A stretch of DNA of 35,203 bases, from NCBI GenBank assembly GCA_937969125.1, contig CALBVA010000326.1, positions 1 to 35,203 of the forward strand, given 5' to 3'. How positions within the stretch are numbered: position 1 is the stretch's first letter; the number at the start of each line of letters is the position of its first letter. The position numbers were made by a program, and so were the translations under genes. The notes beneath the pieces were generated by a model, which saw only the letters and a list, made by a program, of their open reading frames with translations, made no database searches and was not told the DNA's origin. Positions 24,170 through 31,391 of the stretch are shown one piece after another. The DNA is from an uncultured Verrucomicrobiales bacterium. GTDB taxonomy: Bacteria > Verrucomicrobiota > Verrucomicrobiia > Verrucomicrobiales > Akkermansiaceae.

Positions 24170-26356
24170 ATGCACCAAGTACTTATTTTTCTCCTTACGA
24201 GCTTCCTTACCGGATGGCTCTCCGCCCAATTGCCATCCTTCCAAGCGAAGCAGGAGGGAACGATTGCCGAAGTCATCCCGCAAGCCACTGCAGTGGAAGC
24301 GGAAGATTACTTCTACGTAGCGCTGAAACTGAAGCATGCGCCGCACTACCATTCCTACTACGTGAATCCGGGGACGACCGGTTACGCACCTAAAATCACG
24401 TGGGAACTGCCGGAGGGTTTCACCGCAGGCAAAACGCTCTATCCGGTGCCGGAGCTGATTAAGGCCTCCCTCGGGGGCACTCCAAAGAATATTTATGGAT
24501 ACGAAGGCGAGGTCACCTTTCTCTTTCAGGTCAATGCCCCCGCTGATCTTGAAGCGGGCAAGGAATACCTCATCAAGGGCGAAGCAGAATGGCTCGTTTG
24601 TAAAACTAAATGCATTCCCGAAGACCAGGAATTCAGCTTCACGATCAAGGGAGCGAAGGAGGGCACCGTCTTCGATCCCGCGCATGAGGAACTCTTTGAA
24701 AAAGCGCAAGCCGCGATGCCAAAAGACGGGGCCAGCTGGGTCGCGCTGGCAAAGGAGAGCAAGGGCAGCATCACCTTCGAGCTGACAGCGCCGGATGGCG
24801 TGACTCCAAAAGCGCCCATTTACTTTTTCTCCTCCGACAAACAAGTCGATGCCCAAACGGACCAAGAGGTGAACATTTCCGGCCGGAAGGTCGTGCTGAC
24901 TCTCAAGCGAAATCCCGAGAGCAAGGAAGTCTCCGAAGAACTCAAGGGCATCCTGACCTTCCAGTCAGAGGACGGTGCGGAAGCTCTGCAGATCACTGGC
25001 GCTCTGGTCACCGACGCAGTCGCAGGCGGAGCTTCGGTCTCGGCATTTGTCCCTGCAACTGCGGAAGACCGCGCAAAAGGGAAAGAAGTCTATGATGTGA
25101 CGTACCTCCCCGAGACCGTCGAGCTAGGCGGAGGAAAGGAAAAGAAGGCGACCTTCTGGACCATCCTCGGACCGGCCTTCCTGGGTGGCCTTCTTCTCAA
25201 TCTCATGCCTTGTGTCTTCCCTGTGCTCGGACTCAAGGTGATGAGCTTTGTGAGCCAAGCTGGGGAGGACGAATCCAAGATCAAGTATCATGGCTTGGTC
25301 TTCGGCCTCGGCCTTCTGGTCACGATGTGGATCCTCGCCGCGATCATCATTTCGCTGAAGCTCGACTGGGGACAGCAGCTTTCCAATCCTCCCTTCCTTG
25401 CCTTCCTGATTATCCTCTTCGTAGTGATGGGGCTGAATCTCTACGGACTCTTCGAGATAGGAACCAGCCTCACTGGTGCTGGTTCGGAATTGCAGAACAA
25501 GAAGGGCTACAGCGGTTCGTTTTTCTCGGGCGTCCTGACCACCCTGGTGGCCACTCCCTGCTCCGGCCCGTTCCTCGGCGCGGTGATGGCCTTTGCCCTC
25601 GGTCAGCCACCTCTCACCGCAATGGTGATCTTCACCTTTTTCGGGCTCGGGATCGCCTCGCCCTACATCGTGCTCTCCTTCTTCCCGGATCTCATTAAGA
25701 AGCTCCCGCGCCCCGGGGCGTGGATGGAAAGCTTCAAGCAGATCATGGCTTTCCTCGTCATCGGCACCGCCGTTTACTTCATGCGGGCCTATCAGAAACT
25801 GGTGGGGGCGGATCATTTCAATCTCTTCCTCTTTGCCCTGCTCGTCATCGGTCTGGGCCTCTATATCTACGGACGCTGGGGCACTGCGATGATCGCTAAA
25901 ACGAAGCGAATGGTAACCGGATACGGAGTGGCGGGACTGCTCACAGTGAGTGGAATCGCGTGGGCCTTCTCGACCGCCAAACCGCCTAAACCCGGTCTCG
26001 CCTGGCACGAGTGGTATCCCGGAATCGTGGAGCTTTCTCGACCAAAGGGACGAATTATCTGGCTGGATTATACCGCCGACTGGTGAGCGACTTGTCACGC
26101 CAATGAGTTCCGTGTGTTCTCAAACAAAGACGTCCTCGCCAAGCTGGAAGAACTCGATGTCATGCTCGTGAAGGTTGACTACACCAAGAAGGATCAGGCC
26201 ATCAGTGATGACCTTCGCCGCTACGGTCGGCGCAATCTACCGACTAATGTCATCATTCCTGCCAACCCCGATGCCCCAGCCATCCTGATGCCGGAAATCA
26301 TCAACCCAGAGGAAGCCCTGCAAGCACTGGAAGAAGCCGTGAAGGCCGGTAAGTAA
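24170..26356 (+). CDS. DsbD/ScsB-family thiol:disulfide reductase, probable selenoprotein (in-frame TGA)
   Basis: Read through one in-frame TGA (26084-26086), this is a complete 728-residue DsbD-like protein. Residues 1-19 are a signal peptide (cleavage LSA/Q). An N-terminal periplasmic domain at about 25-280 has C144-x3-C148 in WLVCKTKCIPE. A multi-helix membrane domain at about 320-610 has the electron-carrying cysteines C348 (NLMPCVFPVLG) and C464 (ATPCSGPFLG). The C-terminal thioredoxin domain starts IIWLDYTADW, then TGA at position 639, then ATC (C642) and HANEFRVFSNKDVL, and includes the cis-proline region RRNLPTNVII. The TGA is exactly where the first Cys of CxxC is expected, giving U-A-T-C. 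DsbD proteins pass cytoplasmic electrons to periplasmic partners. If the TGA were a stop, the protein would lose its thioredoxin domain. A nonsense mutation or sequencing error is the main alternative. Confidence 0.85.
26084..26086 (+). other. In-frame TGA, candidate selenocysteine codon
   Basis: The codon lies between TGG (Trp638) and GCG (Ala640). It occupies the nucleophilic Cys position of the thioredoxin motif (W-U-A-T-C). The same frame stays open for a further 89 codons to TAA at 26354-26356, and these encode the rest of a thioredoxin fold. This is the only stop in the frame between 24170 and 26353. Confidence 0.75.
26090..26130 (+). promoter_or_regulatory. Candidate bacterial SECIS stem-loop
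   Basis: Directly after the TGA, a stem-loop can be drawn. Upper stem: TGAG (26104-26107) with CTCA (26119-26122), then a TT/TT internal loop, a C110-G116 pair and the apical loop CGTGT (26111-26115), with G as its second base. A lower stem pairs CTTGT (26091-26095) with ACAAAG (26124-26129), one A bulged. The apical loop starts 25 nt after the TGA, within the usual bacterial range. A competing fold pairs CACG (26096-26099, shifted by one) with CGTG (26111-26114). Folding was done by eye. Confidence 0.5.
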
Positions 26357-26362
26357 GGATCG

Positions 26363-26974
26363 CTATCGAACCACCTTGCGGCGCTCCCGCAGGTGGAAGA
26401 AAATATCGCCACCGGTTTTTAGCAGGATGAGAATCGCTACTAGAACCGTCGGATTCCCAAGCGCGACGAGCGCCATACCGCCAATGATGATGGTGACGTG
26501 TAGAATGACAATCCTCCCATAAGGGAGGAACATCACCTTCTGGATGGGGATCGTTTTGTTTTCTCCCCTTCCCAGATAATTAAAGAAAAAGGAAAAGAGG
26601 TGGCTGGCAAAAAAGCCTGCGATCAGGAGCGGATGATCTGTTAGATAAGCGAGGGCCCGATCACCCGCCGAGAAGAGATCACCGGTCCCGGCAATCATTC
26701 CGCCAAAGACAAACATGGCGTGGCCGAAGCAAAAGAAGCCGTAGTGAACAGCGAAGAACGGGGCGAGGAAGAGCTTCGAGGAAAGGGGTGTCCCAGGCGC
26801 GCGATTCGTCAGGAGCTTGAGAACATTCACCACTCCGATGGTGATATTCTCAGCCCAGTAGAGATAAAGGATGCTCATGACATCCCAGTCGCGAAAAATG
26901 ACCCCCCAGAGTGGGATAAAATTTGCCAAGATCAGAACAACGACCGATGGCGTGGCGAGGGCCTTTTTATTCAC
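26363..26974 (-). CDS. DUF6498-type integral membrane protein
   Basis: 203 residues with about five or six hydrophobic helices (SVVVLILANFIPLWGVIF, LFLAPFFAVHYGFFCFGHAM, PLLIAGFFASHLFSFFFNYL, IVILHVTIIIGGMALVALG, TVLVAILILLKTGGDIFFHL). The motif YLYWAENITIGVVNVLKLL and the central HYGFFCFGHA and FNYLGRGE are typical of DUF6498 membrane proteins of unknown function. Its start overlaps the end of msrB by 8 bp, so the two are probably co-transcribed. It ends 7 bp from the convergent DsbD-like gene. Confidence 0.8.
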   Translation of the reverse strand: MNKKALATPSVVVLILANFIPLWGVIFRDWDVMSILYLYWAENITIGVVNVLKLLTNRAPGTPLSSKLFLAPFFAVHYGFFCFGHAMFVFGGMIAGTGDLFSAGDRALAYLTDHPLLIAGFFASHLFSFFFNYLGRGENKTIPIQKVMFLPYGRIVILHVTIIIGGMALVALGNPTVLVAILILLKTGGDIFFHLRERRKVVR

Positions 26975-27512
26975 CGGACTTTTCTTCCTGAGCCGGAACG
27001 AATTTTAAGACGGAGCCATTGATGCAATAACGCTCAGCGGTGGGGGTGGTGCCGCCATTGAAGGCATTGAAGCGCTCGCCAACGAAAACATGACCGAGAT
27101 GGCCATCACAGATCTTGCATCGGACTTCGATCCGTTGGCCGTCCGGATCAGGGAACTGCTTCACGTTTTCGGCATCGGAGGGATCGTAGAATGAGGGCCA
27201 GCCACAATGGGAATCGAACTTCTTAGTGGAGGTGAAGAGCTCGGCATCACAGCCGGCGCAGAAATAGGTGCCCGCTCCCTGCTTCTGGAACTGATCATAA
27301 ATCTCACCATTTGGCCGGTCGGTACCAGCTTCCCGCAGGACGTAGTATTGCTGAGGGGTAAGCTTTTCGCGCCATTCCTCATCCGTCATTTCAGAGATCT
27401 TTTCTGGCTTGGGAGCTTCAGGTGCAGTTTCAGAGGTTGCCATTTCGTCTTGGGTGCAATTGGAAAACACGAAGGCGCTCAGGGCGATGGAAAGGGTCAG
27501 GGAACGTTTCAT
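26967..27512 (-). CDS. msrB: Exported peptide-methionine (R)-S-oxide reductase MsrB
   Basis: 181 residues. An N-terminal export signal (MKRSLTLSIALSAFVFSNC) ends in a Cys that could be lipidated, although the lipobox is imperfect (FSNC). A linker rich in Glu and Pro leads to a full MsrB domain: LTPQQYYVLREAGTDRP, zinc ligands C85/C88 (CAGC) and C132/C135 (CKIC), probable resolving C103 (HCGWPSF) and catalytic C163 in RYCINGS. Here the catalytic residue is Cys, not the Sec seen in some MsrB proteins. It reduces methionine-R-sulfoxide in periplasmic proteins and needs electrons from outside, a job that DsbD-type proteins perform in other bacteria. Confidence 0.93.
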   Translation of the reverse strand: MKRSLTLSIALSAFVFSNCTQDEMATSETAPEAPKPEKISEMTDEEWREKLTPQQYYVLREAGTDRPNGEIYDQFQKQGAGTYFCAGCDAELFTSTKKFDSHCGWPSFYDPSDAENVKQFPDPDGQRIEVRCKICDGHLGHVFVGERFNAFNGGTTPTAERYCINGSVLKFVPAQEEKSGE

Positions 27513-27538
27513 GTTGGTGGGAGTCTAGGACGGCGCGC

Positions 27539-28300
27539 ATGTTCCGTCAAATTCTGGAACGATTGACTCGATTCTATCAGTTCAGGTTTGCAGAGGGGAC
27601 CGCAGCACCGGAGGGTGGGTTTGTGAAAATTCGTAGGCAGCATGTCATCGTGGGCGGAGTGGCTCTCCTGGGCCTGATCTTCTTGGTGATCGGGGTGATG
27701 GCGCAGCGGAAGATGCCGAAGTATTATGCCCACTCGCTGCGGCACTGGCAGGAAGCCGATTCGGTGGCGGGCTATCCCATCCAGACGAACGCGGAGGATA
27801 AGGATGCGGAGCCGGAATTTATCAGCGCCGAGTTTATCCCTGCCCTTTCATCAATGAGCCCTCAAGAGAGGTATCGCCTGCCGGTGGCGCGGTATTTTAC
27901 CAAACCCACGGCGGCCACTGCAGCCGGGAATGGATTGATCCTTTACGCCGGGAAGCCAGACGAAGCTTCAGGTGAAGTGGTTTTGCTGGGGCATCGTCTG
28001 CCGGACGGACGGATCATGCAGACCTTTTATGGTGGCCTGGAGAATCGCTTCGTCATCGTGGGGGAAGTGGTGGCACGCGGGTCGAAGATCGGGCAAGCAG
28101 CTGAGACCGGACTGACCTTCGAGATCCGGGAAGGGGTGGGCATTGACCCAATGAGGCGGAAGCCAGCGACCGATCAAATCGATGAGGCGGCATTTTTTAA
28201 AGAACGGGCGGCACCATCCGATCTGCCCGAGCTGCTGGGCATCCTCCGGAAGGAAGAAAGCGATCCCGAAAAGGTTCTAGAGATCCATTACGGGCAGTAA
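27539..28300 (+). CDS. Membrane-anchored degenerate M23 (LytM-like) protein
   Basis: 254 residues. A cytoplasmic N-terminus (MFRQILERLTRFYQFRFAEG), one helix at about 34-54 (HVIVGGVALLGLIFLVIGVMA), and an extracytoplasmic C-terminal domain. The segment GNGLILYAGKPDEASGEVVL, followed by LGHRLPDG, MQTFYGGL, FVIVGEVVARGSKIGQ and LTFEIREG, follows the LytM/M23 pattern. The usual zinc motif (H-x-H, as in YAHL) is replaced by FYGGL, so it is probably not an active peptidase. Such proteins often activate amidases or act as scaffolds. The ATG at 27539 has AGGA eight bases upstream and diverges from msrB (26 bp). Confidence 0.65.
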   Translation: MFRQILERLTRFYQFRFAEGTAAPEGGFVKIRRQHVIVGGVALLGLIFLVIGVMAQRKMPKYYAHSLRHWQEADSVAGYPIQTNAEDKDAEPEFISAEFIPALSSMSPQERYRLPVARYFTKPTAATAAGNGLILYAGKPDEASGEVVLLGHRLPDGRIMQTFYGGLENRFVIVGEVVARGSKIGQAAETGLTFEIREGVGIDPMRRKPATDQIDEAAFFKERAAPSDLPELLGILRKEESDPEKVLEIHYGQ

Positions 28301-28309
28301 GCTCCACTG

Positions 28310-29722
28310 TTAGAAATCGAGATAAATCTCGGTTCGGCGATTCGCACGGCGGCCGGTGGGATTATCCTCGCCGGCTTGCGTCTGATTCGGGAGGCGGGGT
28401 TTTGCTTCGCCCTCGGCGAGAGTAATGATCTGGCTGGGCGGTACGCCAACTCTGAGGAGGTATTTTTTCACCGCACCAGCGCGGCGCCCGGAGAGATTCT
28501 CATTGTAATCATCGCTGCCAAGGGAATCGGTGTGGCCGGAGAGGGTGAGCTTTTTCGAGGAGTCCAGCTTTAGCAATCCCGCCACAATATCGAGCTGGCG
28601 TGTGGTGCGCGGAGTGAGTCCGTCCTCATCGAAGCCGAAGTAGAGGATGAGGGTATCGCCGCCGCCCGGATTTTTAATGAGGGGCGTGTAGTGGACATCG
28701 CCCCCGGCCACGCGGGTGGCGTAGTCGGCGAGGAGGGAATCGAGATTCACCTCGGTGATGCGCCAAGGCTGGTCCGGCGCGGCGCGTTGCACGCTCACTC
28801 CGAATTCTGCAGCTTTCTCGCCGGTCTCGTCCTGCACGTGCGCCATGAATCCCGCCGTCAACTCGCGATTAAACATGGCGCGAAGCGGCTTGCGGGGGCG
28901 GAGGCGATATCGTGCCTCTTCGAAGATGATGCAGAGCCCTGCGATCTTGGCATCGGAGACCTTGCCGGTTTCCACGAAGGATTTTGCTCCATTGAAATTC
29001 TGGGCGAGCGCGGCCTGGAGGAACTCATTGGCAATGCCGAGGGAATCGGTCAGGACAGGCTTTTGTGGCTGATCTTCCCTGGCCATTTCCGGCTTCGCAG
29101 AATCTGCCCCGGGCAGGACGATTTTCTCGATTTGCCACTCACCGGAGCGCTTCCGACGGAGGTCGAAATAAATTTTCGGGAGCACCTCGCTGCCAAGGGT
29201 CTTTCCTTTCTCCTCCAGGTTCAGAACCCAGCGGGAGCGACGGTTCGCCTCCAACTCCCCGATTTCAACTACGGTATCCATCGTACTGAGTTGGTAGTTT
29301 CCAGATTCCAGGAGAGCCTGAAGCTGCCGTAGGCGAGGCTCATCCAGCGCATCTTTGCCGATTAATCCAGCCACCTTTTCAATCTCACCTTTTTCGAGGG
29401 ACTCCCCGATCCGGCGGAGGAGAACCTCAGGCTCCAATTCGGCGACTCCCATTCCAAGATCCATGAGAATCTCCTCCGGAGTCAACTCGGCGGCGATGTC
29501 CATGGGTTCCTCTCCGGGCTCCGGGTCAGATTCGAACGATTCGAACTGCTCCGGCGTCTTAGCTGGTTCTTCCTGCACCGGAGAAGTGTTCGCTTCACCG
29601 CCATCATCATCCTTCCCGCCAAGCAAGAACACCCCGCCGCCGATCAGCCCTGCAGCGAGGAACGCGACGATCAAGTAGAGTCCGAAGTTCGAACGAGGTT
29701 CTTCAAAGTCGTAGGTGCTCAT
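28310..29722 (-). CDS. OmpA-domain envelope protein
   Basis: 470 residues. A single helix (YLIVAFLAAGLIGGGVFLLGG, about 16-36) anchors it in the inner membrane, followed by an acidic Pro/Glu linker, a region of about 270 residues without a recognised domain, and a C-terminal OmpA-like peptidoglycan-binding domain (about 358-470). The domain shows ILYFGFDEDGLTPRTTRQLD, LSGHTDSLGSDDYNENLSGRRA, a central Asp and the RRANRRTEIYL ending. The middle region contains two related NTF2-like-looking stretches (IYFDLRRKRSGEWQIEKI and VSVQRAAPDQPWRITEV). It starts 17 bp after the HtrA gene, so the two probably form an operon. Confidence 0.85.
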   Translation of the reverse strand: MSTYDFEEPRSNFGLYLIVAFLAAGLIGGGVFLLGGKDDDGGEANTSPVQEEPAKTPEQFESFESDPEPGEEPMDIAAELTPEEILMDLGMGVAELEPEVLLRRIGESLEKGEIEKVAGLIGKDALDEPRLRQLQALLESGNYQLSTMDTVVEIGELEANRRSRWVLNLEEKGKTLGSEVLPKIYFDLRRKRSGEWQIEKIVLPGADSAKPEMAREDQPQKPVLTDSLGIANEFLQAALAQNFNGAKSFVETGKVSDAKIAGLCIIFEEARYRLRPRKPLRAMFNRELTAGFMAHVQDETGEKAAEFGVSVQRAAPDQPWRITEVNLDSLLADYATRVAGGDVHYTPLIKNPGGGDTLILYFGFDEDGLTPRTTRQLDIVAGLLKLDSSKKLTLSGHTDSLGSDDYNENLSGRRAGAVKKYLLRVGVPPSQIITLAEGEAKPRLPNQTQAGEDNPTGRRANRRTEIYLDF

Positions 29723-29739
29723 GGTTTTAGTGGGTGGAT

Positions 29740-31251
29740 TTAATCGGTCCTCGGAATCTGGGGAATGGTGACGCGTTGATCAACTCTTCCCCGCACGACA
29801 CGCAGCACCGTTTCCTGCACCGCAGCGGTCGCGACAAGGCGCAGATAGAAGTCCTCATCATTGCGAATGCGCGAGCCGTTGATTTCTAAAAGAAGGTCAT
29901 TGGGCCGCAGTCCGGCATCGTAGGCGTGACTGCTTTCCTCAACTTTCGAGATGAGAACACCTGTCACTCCCCGGGCACGGTAAACGCGTGGGACATTCCG
30001 CACCGTCAGACCGATGGCGGAAATGATGGCCTCATCCGAAGCGAGGCGGCCGCTATTCTTCACCGGATCCGGAAGGGCGAAGGGATCCGCCTCCGCGATC
30101 ACCGCTTTAAGATTGAGGGTCTCATTTCCCCGCGCCACGCTGATAATGACCGTCTCGTCGACGTTCGAACGCTGCACGCGATTCAGAAAGCCGCGCGTCG
30201 AGGTCACGCCTTCTCCCTTAAATGCAGTGACAATGTCATAGGGCTTCACGCCGGCTTCATCCGCCGGACTCCCGGCAGTGACATCCCAGATCATCACGCC
30301 CTTCCCATTATATTTATAAACGCTACGGAGGTAGTTATTGAGATCACGTGTTTCCAGTCCGAGATAGCCATGAACCGGGCGGCCTTTTTTAAGAATGAAC
30401 TCCAGGGTCCGCTTTACCTCGTTTGACGGAATGGAAAAACCGATCCCCTGGAAGCCGGGGTTCTCCCGGTCCTGGGTATAGATGGAGGCATTGATCGCAA
30501 TGATCTCGCCGAGGTGATTCAGCAGCGGGCCGCCGGAATTGCCCGGATTGATCGCCGCGTCCGTCTGGAAGAGATCGCGTTGCCCGTCTGAGAGAGAGCG
30601 ATCCCGCGCCGAGATCCGACCCACCGTGACGGACTCGCCGAGACCGAAGGGATTCCCCACTGCGATCGCCAGCTGGCCCACTTTCACCGCATCTGAATCG
30701 GCGAACTTCAGGGCCTGAAAGGTTTCGCCCTTCACTGCGCTCTTGATGCGCAGGACGGCGATGTCGAGGAGCTTGTCCGAGTTTACGAGCGTCGCCGGAA
30801 GCGAGCGGCCATCATGCAGGGTCACGCGGATGCGTTTGTGCCCCTCGATGACGTGGTGATTGGTAATGACATGGCCTTCCTTGGAGACAATGACCCCCGA
30901 TCCCAATCCAGGAGTGAGACGGTCGCGCTCATAGACGCGGCCGCGGAAGGGATCGATGACTCGCTCCCTTTTCAGGATTTCGGTATCGATGCTCACCACT
31001 GCCGGGGTGACTTGCTCGACCAATGAGACCATCTCGTCATTCGCCCGGATGAGTCCAGGGACCTGGCTCGGATCGAGCGCGGCCTTCGCTTGCAGCGTAG
31101 CATGCTCCGGCGCGAATTGCCCCCGCTCCGGCTCTTTCCCGAAGCCGAAGATGGGATGCCCGCCCTGCCAGGCCCGGAACACATACACCGAGAGAAACGC
31201 TGCCGCGAATACGACACACAGCACGATCACCCGCTTGAAAGCATCATTCAT
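29740..31251 (-). CDS. HtrA/DegP-family periplasmic serine protease
   Basis: 503 residues. An N-terminal signal anchor (VIVLCVVFAAAFLSVYVF), then a trypsin-like domain with the catalytic triad H133 (ITNHHVI), D163 (KLLDIAVL) and S239 (NPGNSGGPL). Two PDZ-like regions follow: one beginning VHGYLGLETRDLNNYLRSVY with AGVKPYDIVTAF, and one with GVLISKVEESSHAYDAGLRPNDLLLEINGS. This is the DegP/DegQ/DegS layout, a periplasmic quality-control protease. The ATG at 31249-31251 precedes the anchor; the frame runs ten codons further upstream. It is followed by the OmpA-like gene. Confidence 0.93.
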   Translation of the reverse strand: MNDAFKRVIVLCVVFAAAFLSVYVFRAWQGGHPIFGFGKEPERGQFAPEHATLQAKAALDPSQVPGLIRANDEMVSLVEQVTPAVVSIDTEILKRERVIDPFRGRVYERDRLTPGLGSGVIVSKEGHVITNHHVIEGHKRIRVTLHDGRSLPATLVNSDKLLDIAVLRIKSAVKGETFQALKFADSDAVKVGQLAIAVGNPFGLGESVTVGRISARDRSLSDGQRDLFQTDAAINPGNSGGPLLNHLGEIIAINASIYTQDRENPGFQGIGFSIPSNEVKRTLEFILKKGRPVHGYLGLETRDLNNYLRSVYKYNGKGVMIWDVTAGSPADEAGVKPYDIVTAFKGEGVTSTRGFLNRVQRSNVDETVIISVARGNETLNLKAVIAEADPFALPDPVKNSGRLASDEAIISAIGLTVRNVPRVYRARGVTGVLISKVEESSHAYDAGLRPNDLLLEINGSRIRNDEDFYLRLVATAAVQETVLRVVRGRVDQRVTIPQIPRTD

Positions 31252-31391
31252 AATCAATAAAGAGGCTACACCGTAATCCAAACTCGGCCATTGTCAGCAG
31301 CGGACTCTCACGGGGACACCACGATGGAAGCGGCCCCATCGGGCGGAAATTTCTTGGAAGAATTCCGCCCTTATCCCGTTTCTCTCCCAGC
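31252..31391. other. Divergent promoter region with an extended hairpin at 31341-31370
   Basis: The 140-bp gap between the HtrA and GH16 starts contains the hairpin GGGCGGAA ... TTCCGCCC (8-bp outer stem) with an inner stem TTCTT-GG-AAGAA separated by a two-base bulge. It lies 22 bp before the GH16 start, in its likely 5' leader, and could also act as a terminator-like block between the two divergent units. CTTGGAA at its apex also occurs in the dispersed repeat copies at 7532 and 10197 (as CTTGGAAA), but the stems differ. Confidence 0.4.

Noticed and set aside
25124..26098. A 324-residue minus-strand frame opposite the DsbD-like gene
   Set aside because: Very rich in Glu, Arg and His with no fold signature; it mirrors the membrane-domain codons on the other strand.
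26114..26356. A separate 80-residue gene starting at ATG 26156-like or upstream codons after the TGA
   Set aside because: It begins in the middle of a thioredoxin fold, lacks the active site, and is in the same frame as the DsbD-like gene. It is better explained as the read-through part of that protein.
27001..27060. Selenocysteine in MsrB
   Set aside because: The catalytic codon is a normal Cys (RYCINGS, C163), and no in-frame TGA exists in the gene.
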